Positions 8,687 to 14,845 of a DNA stretch of 36,349 nt are shown piece after piece. The stretch spans positions 1 through 36,349 of the forward strand of contig CASGDQ010000025.1 of assembly GCA_949300325.1 (NCBI GenBank), given 5' to 3'. Position 1 is the stretch's first letter, and each line of letters opens with the position of its first letter. Under the pieces are notes generated by a model. The model saw nothing but the letters and a program-made list of their open reading frames with translations, was not told the origin of the DNA and did no database searches. The stretch comes from an uncultured Spirochaetales bacterium. Its GTDB lineage: Bacteria > Spirochaetota > Spirochaetia > Sphaerochaetales > Sphaerochaetaceae. The position numbers and the translations under genes were made by a program.

Positions 8687-8725
8687 CTTGCTATGACAAA
8701 ACCCACCTGTTCTGGCTGAATATCA
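8671..8725 (-). promoter_or_regulatory. His attenuator alternative pairings (antiterminator)
   Basis: On the minus strand, CCAGAACAGG (8715-8706), just after the leader stop codon, can pair with CCTTTCTGG (8679-8671). This gives nine pairs with one bulged C and uses the loop and inner stem of the terminator, so the two structures exclude each other. TTCTG, at the end of the leader frame, can pair with CAGAA in the first element. A ribosome stalled on the His codons would cover the TTCTG and free the antiterminator. One reaching the stop codon would cover CCAGAACAGG and let the terminator form. The pairing is seen; the mechanism is inferred from enterobacterial hisL. Confidence 0.7.
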
Positions 8726-8770
8726 GAAAAAAAGTGAGTGATGATGGATCCTGTTATTTTTATTTTCCAT
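8723..8770 (-). CDS. hisL: His operon leader peptide (three tandem His codons)
   Basis: A 15-codon frame reads MENKNNRIHHHSLFF and then TGA. The three His codons (CAT CAT CAC) are consecutive and lie four codons before the stop. The frame sits between a good promoter and a terminator hairpin directly ahead of a complete his operon, which is the arrangement of hisL in enterobacteria (whose peptide has seven His). There is little Shine-Dalgarno upstream, only GAG in TATAGAGTTT. The -10 box ends 8 nt before the ATG, so the message may be leaderless. The peptide has no expected function beyond sensing charged tRNA-His. Confidence 0.8.
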   Translation of the reverse strand: MENKNNRIHHHSLFF

Positions 8771-8778
8771 GTGGAAAC

Positions 8779-8806
8779 TCTATAACAAAACATCCATCGT
8801 GGTCAA
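8779..8806 (-). promoter_or_regulatory. His operon promoter
   Basis: On the minus strand, TTGACC (8806-8801), a 16-nt spacer and TATAGA (8784-8779) form a sigma-70-like promoter with an extended -10 TGT (8787-8785). The -35 overlaps the stop codon of the upstream DUF308 gene. Transcription would be expected to start within about two bases of the leader ATG at 8770. Confidence 0.65.
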
Positions 8807-9387
8807 TGTTTCTCCTCCCATTCCACCTCAATTTCCTCTTTTGCAGAATGTTTTTTCCTGGCAAAGAACCCCAGCACGGACACAACTGCGGAAAATACGC
8901 CGTAAATCACAAGAACTATGGCTACAATCCTGAAAACCGTGGAACCTATCAGCTGCGGGAAGAAGAACATGAATATGGAGAATGCGATCCGCACAACGAT
9001 TTCCATTATTCCGACAGTGACATACCCCTGCCTGCGCAAAATCATATGGTCAAGCAGGTCAAGCAGAGCGGTAAGCAGGAGATCGATGGCTATCAGATAG
9101 ACAGCGATGCTCATCAAGGCGGCAGGATTTGAGAAAGCGAAATAGACTATCAATACGGAAAAAATGGTATTGAAGGCGTTCTTCACAATTGCTGCAATCC
9201 CCAATCTTCGGGAAATCGCAGAAGCATAGGCAATGCTCAAATACAGGTTTTTCAAACCGGATGCAAGCATGAAAATACCCAATATGGCAAAAACCACTGT
9301 CATGACCCTGTCAGGCCTTATTATCATCAAGCTTCCCAGCAAGAGCACAAGCAGGGACAGCATCAGGTTTGAAATCAATCTTTTCAT
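8803..9387 (-). CDS. DUF308 / HdeD-like membrane protein
   Basis: This 194-residue integral membrane protein has about six hydrophobic helices (roughly 5-22, 29-51, 70-86, 90-111, 125-144 and 149-174). Short charged turns (RPDR, RRQG) lie between repeated two-helix units, the pattern of the DUF308/HdeD family. The tail is highly charged (SAKEEIEVEWEEKH) and likely cytoplasmic. HdeD is linked to acid stress in E. coli, but the biochemical role of the family is unknown. The start has AGAGGT upstream. It is divergent from the nucleotidase gene, and its stop codon overlaps the -35 of the his promoter. Confidence 0.7.
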   Translation of the reverse strand: MKRLISNLMLSLLVLLLGSLMIIRPDRVMTVVFAILGIFMLASGLKNLYLSIAYASAISRRLGIAAIVKNAFNTIFSVLIVYFAFSNPAALMSIAVYLIAIDLLLTALLDLLDHMILRRQGYVTVGIMEIVVRIAFSIFMFFFPQLIGSTVFRIVAIVLVIYGVFSAVVSVLGFFARKKHSAKEEIEVEWEEKH

Positions 9388-9431
9388 ATATACCTCTTTA
9401 TTAAAAATAACATATTTTGTAGCATTGGGGT
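9388..9431. promoter_or_regulatory. Short divergent promoter region
   Basis: Only 44 AT-rich bases separate the two divergent starts, so both promoters must lie here or overlap the coding ends. On the minus strand TGTTATTTT (9412-9404) is an extended -10 candidate for the DUF308 gene. On the plus strand TATTTT (9413-9418) could serve the nucleotidase. Neither has a convincing -35. Confidence 0.3.
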
Positions 9432-10112
9432 ATGTTAAACCTGTTATTCGATGCGGACGGCACGCTGTATGATTTCAAAGCGACGGAGAAAATCGCCCTG
9501 GCCATGGTGTTCGACAGGTACCGCATCCCCTACACCGAAGAAAACATCGGAATCTATCACACGGGAAACCGCAGGCTTTGGGATGATTATGAGAAGGGCC
9601 TAATAAAACAGGAGGAGATTCCCGGAGGGCGCTTCGGGCTCCTTTTCAGCGAGCTGGGGATAGATGCCGACATGGACGAAGCCGGCGATTACTATTCATC
9701 GCAGCTGGGAAGCCATGGAATCATGATCGGCGGAGCTGTGGAATTCCTTGAAAAAACAAAAAGAGCGGGAATATTCAGAAACTACATAATAACAAACGGG
9801 ATCTCCGAGATACAATGGGCCAGGTTCAGAGGAACAGGCACAACAGGTTTTTTCGAAAAGGTCTTCATTTCTGGAGAGATGGGAGTACAGAAACCTCAGA
9901 AAGCATTTTTCGACAGGGTTCTATCAGAAGCGGGGATAGAAGCAGATAACTGTGTTGTCATCGGAGACAGCGAGAAAAGCGATATCCAGGGAGCCAGGAA
10001 CTCAGGCATCAGAAGCATTTACATAAACTTCGACGGCGAAAAATCCCAGCTTGCAGACTACAGCGTCTCATCATACAGCCAGCTTTATTCACTGCTCAAC
10101 GATATCGTATAG
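9432..10112 (+). CDS. yjjG: YjjG-family HAD pyrimidine nucleotidase
   Basis: A 226-residue haloacid dehalogenase hydrolase. Motif I is FDADGTL (D7 nucleophile, D9), motif II is IITNG, and the K motif lies in GVQKPQKAFF. Motif IV is VVIGDSEKSDIQGARN. The cap segment NRRLWDDYEKGLI plus EEIPGGRF matches YjjG, which in E. coli dephosphorylates dUMP, dTMP and non-canonical pyrimidine nucleotides. Assignment to that subfamily is by motif similarity recalled, not computed. The Shine-Dalgarno is weak (GGGG close to the ATG). The 3' end overlaps the FKBP gene tail to tail by 24 nt. Confidence 0.8.
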   Translation: MLNLLFDADGTLYDFKATEKIALAMVFDRYRIPYTEENIGIYHTGNRRLWDDYEKGLIKQEEIPGGRFGLLFSELGIDADMDEAGDYYSSQLGSHGIMIGGAVEFLEKTKRAGIFRNYIITNGISEIQWARFRGTGTTGFFEKVFISGEMGVQKPQKAFFDRVLSEAGIEADNCVVIGDSEKSDIQGARNSGIRSIYINFDGEKSQLADYSVSSYSQLYSLLNDIV

Positions 10113-10862
10113 CTCCACTTCGAAAATCAGAAGCTCATTGGGACCTATGACGGAAACGCCATTCTCGCCATACCCCTTTTCAGGATGTATCCAGAACCTG
10201 TACTTTTCTCCAGGGCTCATGAGCATGAGCCCCTCCTTCACACCGTCGATCATCTGCGATACCTTCACCACTGCCCTTTGTCCCCTGTTATAGGACGAAT
10301 CAGCCACCGTCCCATTCAAAAGGGTTATGGTGTAATCGATCTCAACAGTATCATCCTCTTGAGGCACCACGCTCTTATCGGCAACTTTCCTGATCCTTTC
10401 ATACTGCAGGCCCGACGGGGTCGTGATCACATTGCTTCTCTTTCCATTAACGGCTAAGAAGGCCTGAGCATCCTCTAGATTCTTTTTCTTCTGCTCCTCA
10501 TAGCGTTCCTGGTTTTTCTGGATCATCATGCTCTGGTATTCGGCGAATATATCCTGCATCTGCTCATCGGAAAAATACGGCGTACCATAATAATCAAGCA
10601 CACCGCGTACGAAATAATCAACAGAGATCTCCTGATCTAAGGAATCAAGGGACGAGGCAAAAAGGTTTCCATATGCATAAGAAAAACGGTCAACCAGGCT
10701 CTGGGGCTCTCCCAGGTCCATAAGCTCTTCTGAAGAATCCTTTCCTGAATTATCCACAGCAGATGGATCCAGGCTGCCGAGGACAGAAATATCCTCCACC
10801 TTGGGCTTTGAGCACGAAAACAGCAAAAGGAGCGCAATCATCATCAAGACAGCATGTTTCAT
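10089..10862 (-). CDS. FKBP-type peptidyl-prolyl isomerase lipoprotein (Mip/FkpA-like)
   Basis: The signal peptide ends in a lipobox (LLFSC, lipidated C17). A helical dimerisation region follows (about 50-145, with SYAYGNLFASSL and a charged coiled coil EEQKKKNLEDAQAFLAVNG). Then comes the FKBP domain (about 150-257) with TPSGLQYERI, VEIDYTITLLNG, DGVKEGLMLM, GEKYRFWIHPEKGYG and FEVELYDI. This is the Mip/FkpA architecture: periplasmic proline isomerase and chaperone. Several drug-binding aromatic positions are visible, including YxxxxLNG and the W in RFWIHP. It begins a short minus-strand unit with its own promoter candidate. An SD-like GGATGAG precedes the ATG. Confidence 0.9.
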   Translation of the reverse strand: MKHAVLMMIALLLLFSCSKPKVEDISVLGSLDPSAVDNSGKDSSEELMDLGEPQSLVDRFSYAYGNLFASSLDSLDQEISVDYFVRGVLDYYGTPYFSDEQMQDIFAEYQSMMIQKNQERYEEQKKKNLEDAQAFLAVNGKRSNVITTPSGLQYERIRKVADKSVVPQEDDTVEIDYTITLLNGTVADSSYNRGQRAVVKVSQMIDGVKEGLMLMSPGEKYRFWIHPEKGYGENGVSVIGPNELLIFEVELYDIVEQ

Positions 10863-10881
10863 TTATCTCATCCTAAAGAAA

Positions 10882-10910
10882 AATCTATCACAGGGTTAAA
10901 AAGGCGTCCA
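10882..10910 (-). promoter_or_regulatory. Candidate promoter for the FKBP gene
   Basis: On the minus strand, TGGACG (10910-10905), 17 nt and TAGATT (10887-10882), with TGA just before the -10. A weak four-pair hairpin with a following T run overlaps the -35 and might end transcription from the SUFU-DUF2185 gene upstream. Confidence 0.4.
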
Positions 10911-10925
10911 CCTCAAAAAGAAAAA

Positions 10926-12503
10926 TCATTTATTATGCAAGACATATGTGGCACCCTTTCCTGCCTCTGACAATATCGGGCGCATATCCGGAGCAAGGTT
11001 CTCGAAAACCCTCAGATCCATAAGAAGCATATCATCAAGCCCGGTATCCTTCTCCGAGTCAGAAGAGTATACCCTCCATCCCGAATCCCATGACGGATCG
11101 AGGCTCTCAAGACGGACAAATATGCCCCCTTTTTCAGGGCTGTTGAAGACGGACGGGGAAACAAGACACCCGGTGGGGCCTTTAAGGCCGACTGCAGAAG
11201 AAGGCATTATGCCATCGCCCATCGTTATTCCGCTGCGCTGCTCCTTTTTCCATATGCCATAGACCGCATCAAGGGCGTTTGAGACAAGCTTGAAAGTATC
11301 CTCTGTGTATGGAAAAATGAAACGAGGGTCAATCCTGCCTGACATTTCAGGGCATGTTTGCTCCATATTCAAGCGGGCTATATGCAGGAAAATGCTGGGA
11401 TAATGGCAGCCCTGGCCATAACTGTCAGGAGAAAAGCAATACCGAGCAAACAGCTGCCCTTCACGCGAAAAGAAGCCTGAAAACAGTATGCCGTCGTAAG
11501 CTTTCCAAAATGTTCTGCGGATATCTGCAAAATTCGGGAAAGCCACAAGACGTATAAGATCGCCATTGTCATTCAAAAACTCCGATGAGATCAGATATCT
11601 CCTGATAGCCCATATCATGAAATAGACGAGCTCGGTTGCATATGCGTACTTGTCCCCAGCCTTAACTCCCGCCTTCCTGAATTTCTCAGCCATCCACCCG
11701 AAATCGGCAATGCAGCCATACATGGGGCCTGGCGCTTCAAAAGGCTCTGCATAGCTCTGTCTGTGGGTATCAGCAATCATGGCATCGGGGAGCATCCTTT
11801 CCATAAGACGCCCCAGGCCGAAGGAATCCTTATAGTCCATCTCATCATCATACAGCGGAATTGCGACAAGAAAGGATACAGCATCCCCGTTTGGAAGGAC
11901 CAAGGAGGAAGAGCCAGTAAGAGGCGGGATCAGCAGGCAGCCGGAGAATAAGGAATCAAGAGCATACTGAGAGCTGTTGTCATACATGAAAAACGGAGCA
12001 AGAAAGCCTTTTCCATCATGGGAGAGACGGCACAGGGAAGAAAAAAGGCTGCGGATCCACAAGGAATGCTCCGCATTAGAGCCAGAGGGAAGATAAAGTA
12101 TTATCTCCGTCCTCTCATAACCCTTTTCCTCCTTTCTGTTGGACAAGGAGGGCTTTGAACCGATACCCATGCTGACAAGTATGGAATATGAAGGATTAAA
12201 GGCCCGTATGAATGCGCACTTCAAGCCATCAAGGGATATGGTTTCGAAATTTCCGAACATTTTTTCCAAATGCTCAGATACAATGCTTTCCTCATCCTCT
12301 GCATATTTGAAAGAAGACAGCAGGATGGAGGAATCCTGCATATGGGTGTTCTTGAAGCCGGAAAATGGGAAAAAGACCTCTATATCGTCTAAGATTCCCC
12401 CAGCCTTTTCCAAATCAAGGCTGGAAAGGATCCTCATCACCCCCTGCCAATCGCCAGAAGAAATAAGTCTTTTGATCTTCTCTTCCAAATCAGGATTTTT
12501 CAA
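10926..12503 (-). CDS. SUFU domain - unknown middle - DUF2185 (Imm33-like) protein
   Basis: A 525-residue cytosolic protein with no signal or membrane segment. Residues about 65-240 look like a bacterial suppressor-of-fused (SUFU) domain: SILVSMGIGSKP, ERTEIILYLP, a W-containing helix, LIPPL and AIPLYDDEMDYK, in family order. Residues about 426-525 look like DUF2185 (Imm33): TGCLVSPSVF, WDSGWRVYSSD, a DLRVF element and a terminal GATYVL. The middle (245-425), with GPMYGCIADFGWM and LVYFMIWAIRRYL, I do not recognise. Both end domains are known as immunity modules in polymorphic toxin systems, but no toxin is nearby and the gene trails a housekeeping unit. The start is TTG with GGGGAG upstream, 17 nt after fumB. 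Domain calls are by eye. Confidence 0.65.
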   Translation of the reverse strand: MKNPDLEEKIKRLISSGDWQGVMRILSSLDLEKAGGILDDIEVFFPFSGFKNTHMQDSSILLSSFKYAEDEESIVSEHLEKMFGNFETISLDGLKCAFIRAFNPSYSILVSMGIGSKPSLSNRKEEKGYERTEIILYLPSGSNAEHSLWIRSLFSSLCRLSHDGKGFLAPFFMYDNSSQYALDSLFSGCLLIPPLTGSSSLVLPNGDAVSFLVAIPLYDDEMDYKDSFGLGRLMERMLPDAMIADTHRQSYAEPFEAPGPMYGCIADFGWMAEKFRKAGVKAGDKYAYATELVYFMIWAIRRYLISSEFLNDNGDLIRLVAFPNFADIRRTFWKAYDGILFSGFFSREGQLFARYCFSPDSYGQGCHYPSIFLHIARLNMEQTCPEMSGRIDPRFIFPYTEDTFKLVSNALDAVYGIWKKEQRSGITMGDGIMPSSAVGLKGPTGCLVSPSVFNSPEKGGIFVRLESLDPSWDSGWRVYSSDSEKDTGLDDMLLMDLRVFENLAPDMRPILSEAGKGATYVLHNK

Positions 12504-12520
12504 ATCCGCTCCCCGTAAAA

Positions 12521-13042
12521 TTAAATTATCGCATCCCCTCTGCTGTCTATTGCGCAGATTGCAGGGAAATCTTCTATTTCCAAACGCAAAAGCGCTTCCG
12601 GCCCCAGCTCAGGAAAAGCAACCATCTCCACTTTCTTTATAGCATTCGAATAGAGGGCGCCGCAACCTCCAAAAGCCTGCAGATAAGCTCCCTTATAGCT
12701 TTTGATCGCTGCTTTGACCTCATTGCTGCGCGGCCCCTTGCCTACCATCAGCTTCAATCCATTTGCAATAAGAAGCGGAGAAAAGGGATCCATCCTCTGG
12801 CTGGTGGTCGGCCCGGCTGCACCGATAACATATCCCTCTGGTGCAGGCGACGGCCCCATATAATATATTCCGTTGCCTTCAAACAGGAATGGAAGCTTGC
12901 CTTTGCTGTCGATCAAGGCCTTAAGCCTTTTATGAACCTGGTCCCTGCCGACATAAAGGGTTCCGAAAATAACCACCTCATCCCCTGCCCTGAGATCTTC
13001 CAGATCTCTGCCATGATAAGGCAAAGAAAGAATCCTCTTCAT
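12521..13042 (-). CDS. fumB-like: Class I fumarate hydratase, beta (C-terminal) subunit
   Basis: A 173-residue homologue of the C-terminal domain of iron-sulfur fumarases and L-tartrate dehydratase beta. Seen: LRAGDEVVIFGTLYVGRDQVHKRL, YYMGPSPAP, GAAGPTTSQRMD and GKG, typical of the substrate-binding swivel domain. I start it at the ATG at 13042, which overlaps the alpha subunit stop as ATGA. The longer frame upstream adds an arginine/glycine stretch foreign to the family. With the alpha subunit it should convert fumarate and malate. Tartrate or mesaconate specificity cannot be excluded from sequence alone. Confidence 0.85.
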   Translation of the reverse strand: MKRILSLPYHGRDLEDLRAGDEVVIFGTLYVGRDQVHKRLKALIDSKGKLPFLFEGNGIYYMGPSPAPEGYVIGAAGPTTSQRMDPFSPLLIANGLKLMVGKGPRSNEVKAAIKSYKGAYLQAFGGCGALYSNAIKKVEMVAFPELGPEALLRLEIEDFPAICAIDSRGDAII

Positions 13043-13896
13043 CTCTTTTCCCCCTTGATGACCACCTCGAACTGACGGTCCGCCCAGCATGAGATGGATA
13101 CGCATAACGGCATTCCCGCTATATGGGTGGCTTCAAAGAGCATCTTCACACCCAAAACGGAAAACTTTCCGCCAAGGCCTCCAGCTCCGATTCCAAGGCT
13201 GTTCGTCTTTTCCAATATCTCCTTCTCAAGCTCGACATAACGATGGTCCTTGCTTTCGCTTGAAGAGAAAAACGCCTTCTTGCTCAAAAATGCGGCACGA
13301 TCCGCTGTTCCTCCCACCCCGATGCCGAGGAACATCGGAGGACATGGTTTTCCTCCGGCCCTTGAAACGATATCGCATACTGCTGCTAATACTCCATCCT
13401 TTCCATCGGTAGGGCGCAGCATAGCCAAGAATGTGCAGTTTTCGCTGCCGAATCCCTTTAAAAGCACCTTTATGGAAATATCCTGCCCATCAACCATCTC
13501 ATAATTTATGACTGCAGGCAGGTTCGTCGAGGTATTGTTACGATCGAATATGGGTTCAGATACGACGCTTTTGCGATAATATGCCTTATCTGAAGCAGCC
13601 TTCAAAGCAGATTCAACAGCTTGCTCGATAAGAAAAAGGTCAACAGACCCGAATTCCCTTCCTATGCTTATGAGCACCCAGAACATGCCGGTATCCTGGC
13701 AAAGAGGTATCGGAGATTCTTTAGAAAGCCCTATGTTCTTTCTTATCGCCTCAAGCACGGCTGAAGCATAAGGAGAATCCTCATCTCTATAGGCATTGAG
13801 GATGCATCTCTCCACATCCTCAGGAAGAAATCTCAAAGCAAGCAAAGCCTTTTCAAAAACCTTGTTCTCAATCTCCATGATAAAGGCATCCTTCAT
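13039..13896 (-). CDS. fumA-like: Class I fumarate hydratase, alpha (Fe-S) subunit
   Basis: A 285-residue oxygen-sensitive [4Fe-4S] hydro-lyase subunit. The three expected cluster cysteines are visible: C66 in PIPLCQDTG, C185 in GGKPCPPMFLGIGVGG, and C270 in VSISCWADR. KGFGSENCT and GAGGLGGKFSVLG match the family. The usual His after the last Cys is Trp here. The start is ambiguous between the ATG at 13896 (GGAGGAAGGG upstream, overlapping the radical SAM gene by 29 nt) and one six codons later. I chose the first. It is cotranscribed with the beta subunit. Confidence 0.85.
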   Translation of the reverse strand: MKDAFIMEIENKVFEKALLALRFLPEDVERCILNAYRDEDSPYASAVLEAIRKNIGLSKESPIPLCQDTGMFWVLISIGREFGSVDLFLIEQAVESALKAASDKAYYRKSVVSEPIFDRNNTSTNLPAVINYEMVDGQDISIKVLLKGFGSENCTFLAMLRPTDGKDGVLAAVCDIVSRAGGKPCPPMFLGIGVGGTADRAAFLSKKAFFSSSESKDHRYVELEKEILEKTNSLGIGAGGLGGKFSVLGVKMLFEATHIAGMPLCVSISCWADRQFEVVIKGEKR

Positions 13897-14845
13897 AAAG
13901 CCCTTCCTCCTCCATCTTCTTCTCAAGCATGCTTATCAGTCTGGATTTGTCAGGAAAATCCCTCGGGGCGATAAGCCTATGGGCAGGCGTTTCAGATATC
14001 AGGCGCTGAATTATCGTACCAGGCCTCAAATGCGCCAAAAAGAGCGCTGCAGACTGAACATATTCTTCTGCCGAAAGCAATCTTATTTTGCCTTCTGCAT
14101 ATTCATCCGCCATCGCCGTCCCCCCTGCGATGTGCAGGTTATGCATCTTGACAGCATCTGTCTTAAGACGGGCAAGAAGGTCTGCAGTATTGCAAAAATC
14201 ATCAATATCCTCTCCCGGCAGCCCTATTATGACATGAGTAGATACCAGGATCTGCCTTTCCTTCAGCCGCTTGAAGGCATCCACATAGCAGGCAACATCA
14301 TGTCCGCGGTTAATACGCTCAAGCGTCCTATCTGAGGCGCTCTGCAATCCGAGCTCCACCCAGACATCGTAATTCCTTTCCTTATATTCTGCGATCAGGT
14401 CGATAACATCATCATCGAGGCAATCGGGACGGGTCGAGATGATGAATTCCTTGAATTCCCCGTAACTCAGGGCTTCATCGTAAATCCTTCTCAATTCTTC
14501 CACAGGGGCATAAGTATTGGTAAACGACTGCAGATAGAGCGAGAATCCCTCGGCCCCATAACGCCGGCTAAGAAATTCCATCCCGCGTTCTATCTGGCCT
14601 TTCATGTCAACTCCATAGGAAGGGATCAAAGAGGCTACAGCCTCGTTATAGGGGCTGTCATGATGAAACCCTCCTTCCCCTTTCCTCTGATAGGCAGCTA
14701 CTGCGCCGGTACCATCGCAGAACGTGCATCCCCCGCTTCTTGAAGCATCCCTGTTAGGGCAGGAAAAGCCCGCATCCACACCGATTCTGAAGACATTCAT
14801 GCCAAAACGGGTTTTAAGGTATGAAGAGTATGAAGTCCATCTCAT
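13868..14845 (-). CDS. Radical SAM protein, YhcC / TIGR01212 family
   Basis: A 325-residue radical SAM enzyme. The cluster motif is CPNRDASRSGGCTFC (C29, C40, C43), the extended spacing typical of the YhcC/TIGR01212 group rather than CxxxCxxC. It also shows LYLQSFTNTYAP, STRPDCLDDDV, VELGLQSASDRTLERINRGHD (SAM-binding) and THVIIGLPGED. The reaction of the family is not established, though tRNA or protein modification has been proposed. It overlaps the patatin gene by 4 nt (ATGA) and the fumarase alpha gene by 29 nt. Confidence 0.85.
   Translation of the reverse strand: MRWTSYSSYLKTRFGMNVFRIGVDAGFSCPNRDASRSGGCTFCDGTGAVAAYQRKGEGGFHHDSPYNEAVASLIPSYGVDMKGQIERGMEFLSRRYGAEGFSLYLQSFTNTYAPVEELRRIYDEALSYGEFKEFIISTRPDCLDDDVIDLIAEYKERNYDVWVELGLQSASDRTLERINRGHDVACYVDAFKRLKERQILVSTHVIIGLPGEDIDDFCNTADLLARLKTDAVKMHNLHIAGGTAMADEYAEGKIRLLSAEEYVQSAALFLAHLRPGTIIQRLISETPAHRLIAPRDFPDKSRLISMLEKKMEEEGLYEGCLYHGD

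Noticed and set aside
8566..8793. A 75-codon minus-strand frame across the his attenuator
   Set aside because: It is out of frame with both the leader and hisG and has no domain; the leader with His codons explains the region better.
10926..12503. Polymorphic toxin-immunity locus
   Set aside because: The protein has immunity-like domains, but no toxin, Rhs, PAAR, T6SS or CdiB-like gene is present in the window.
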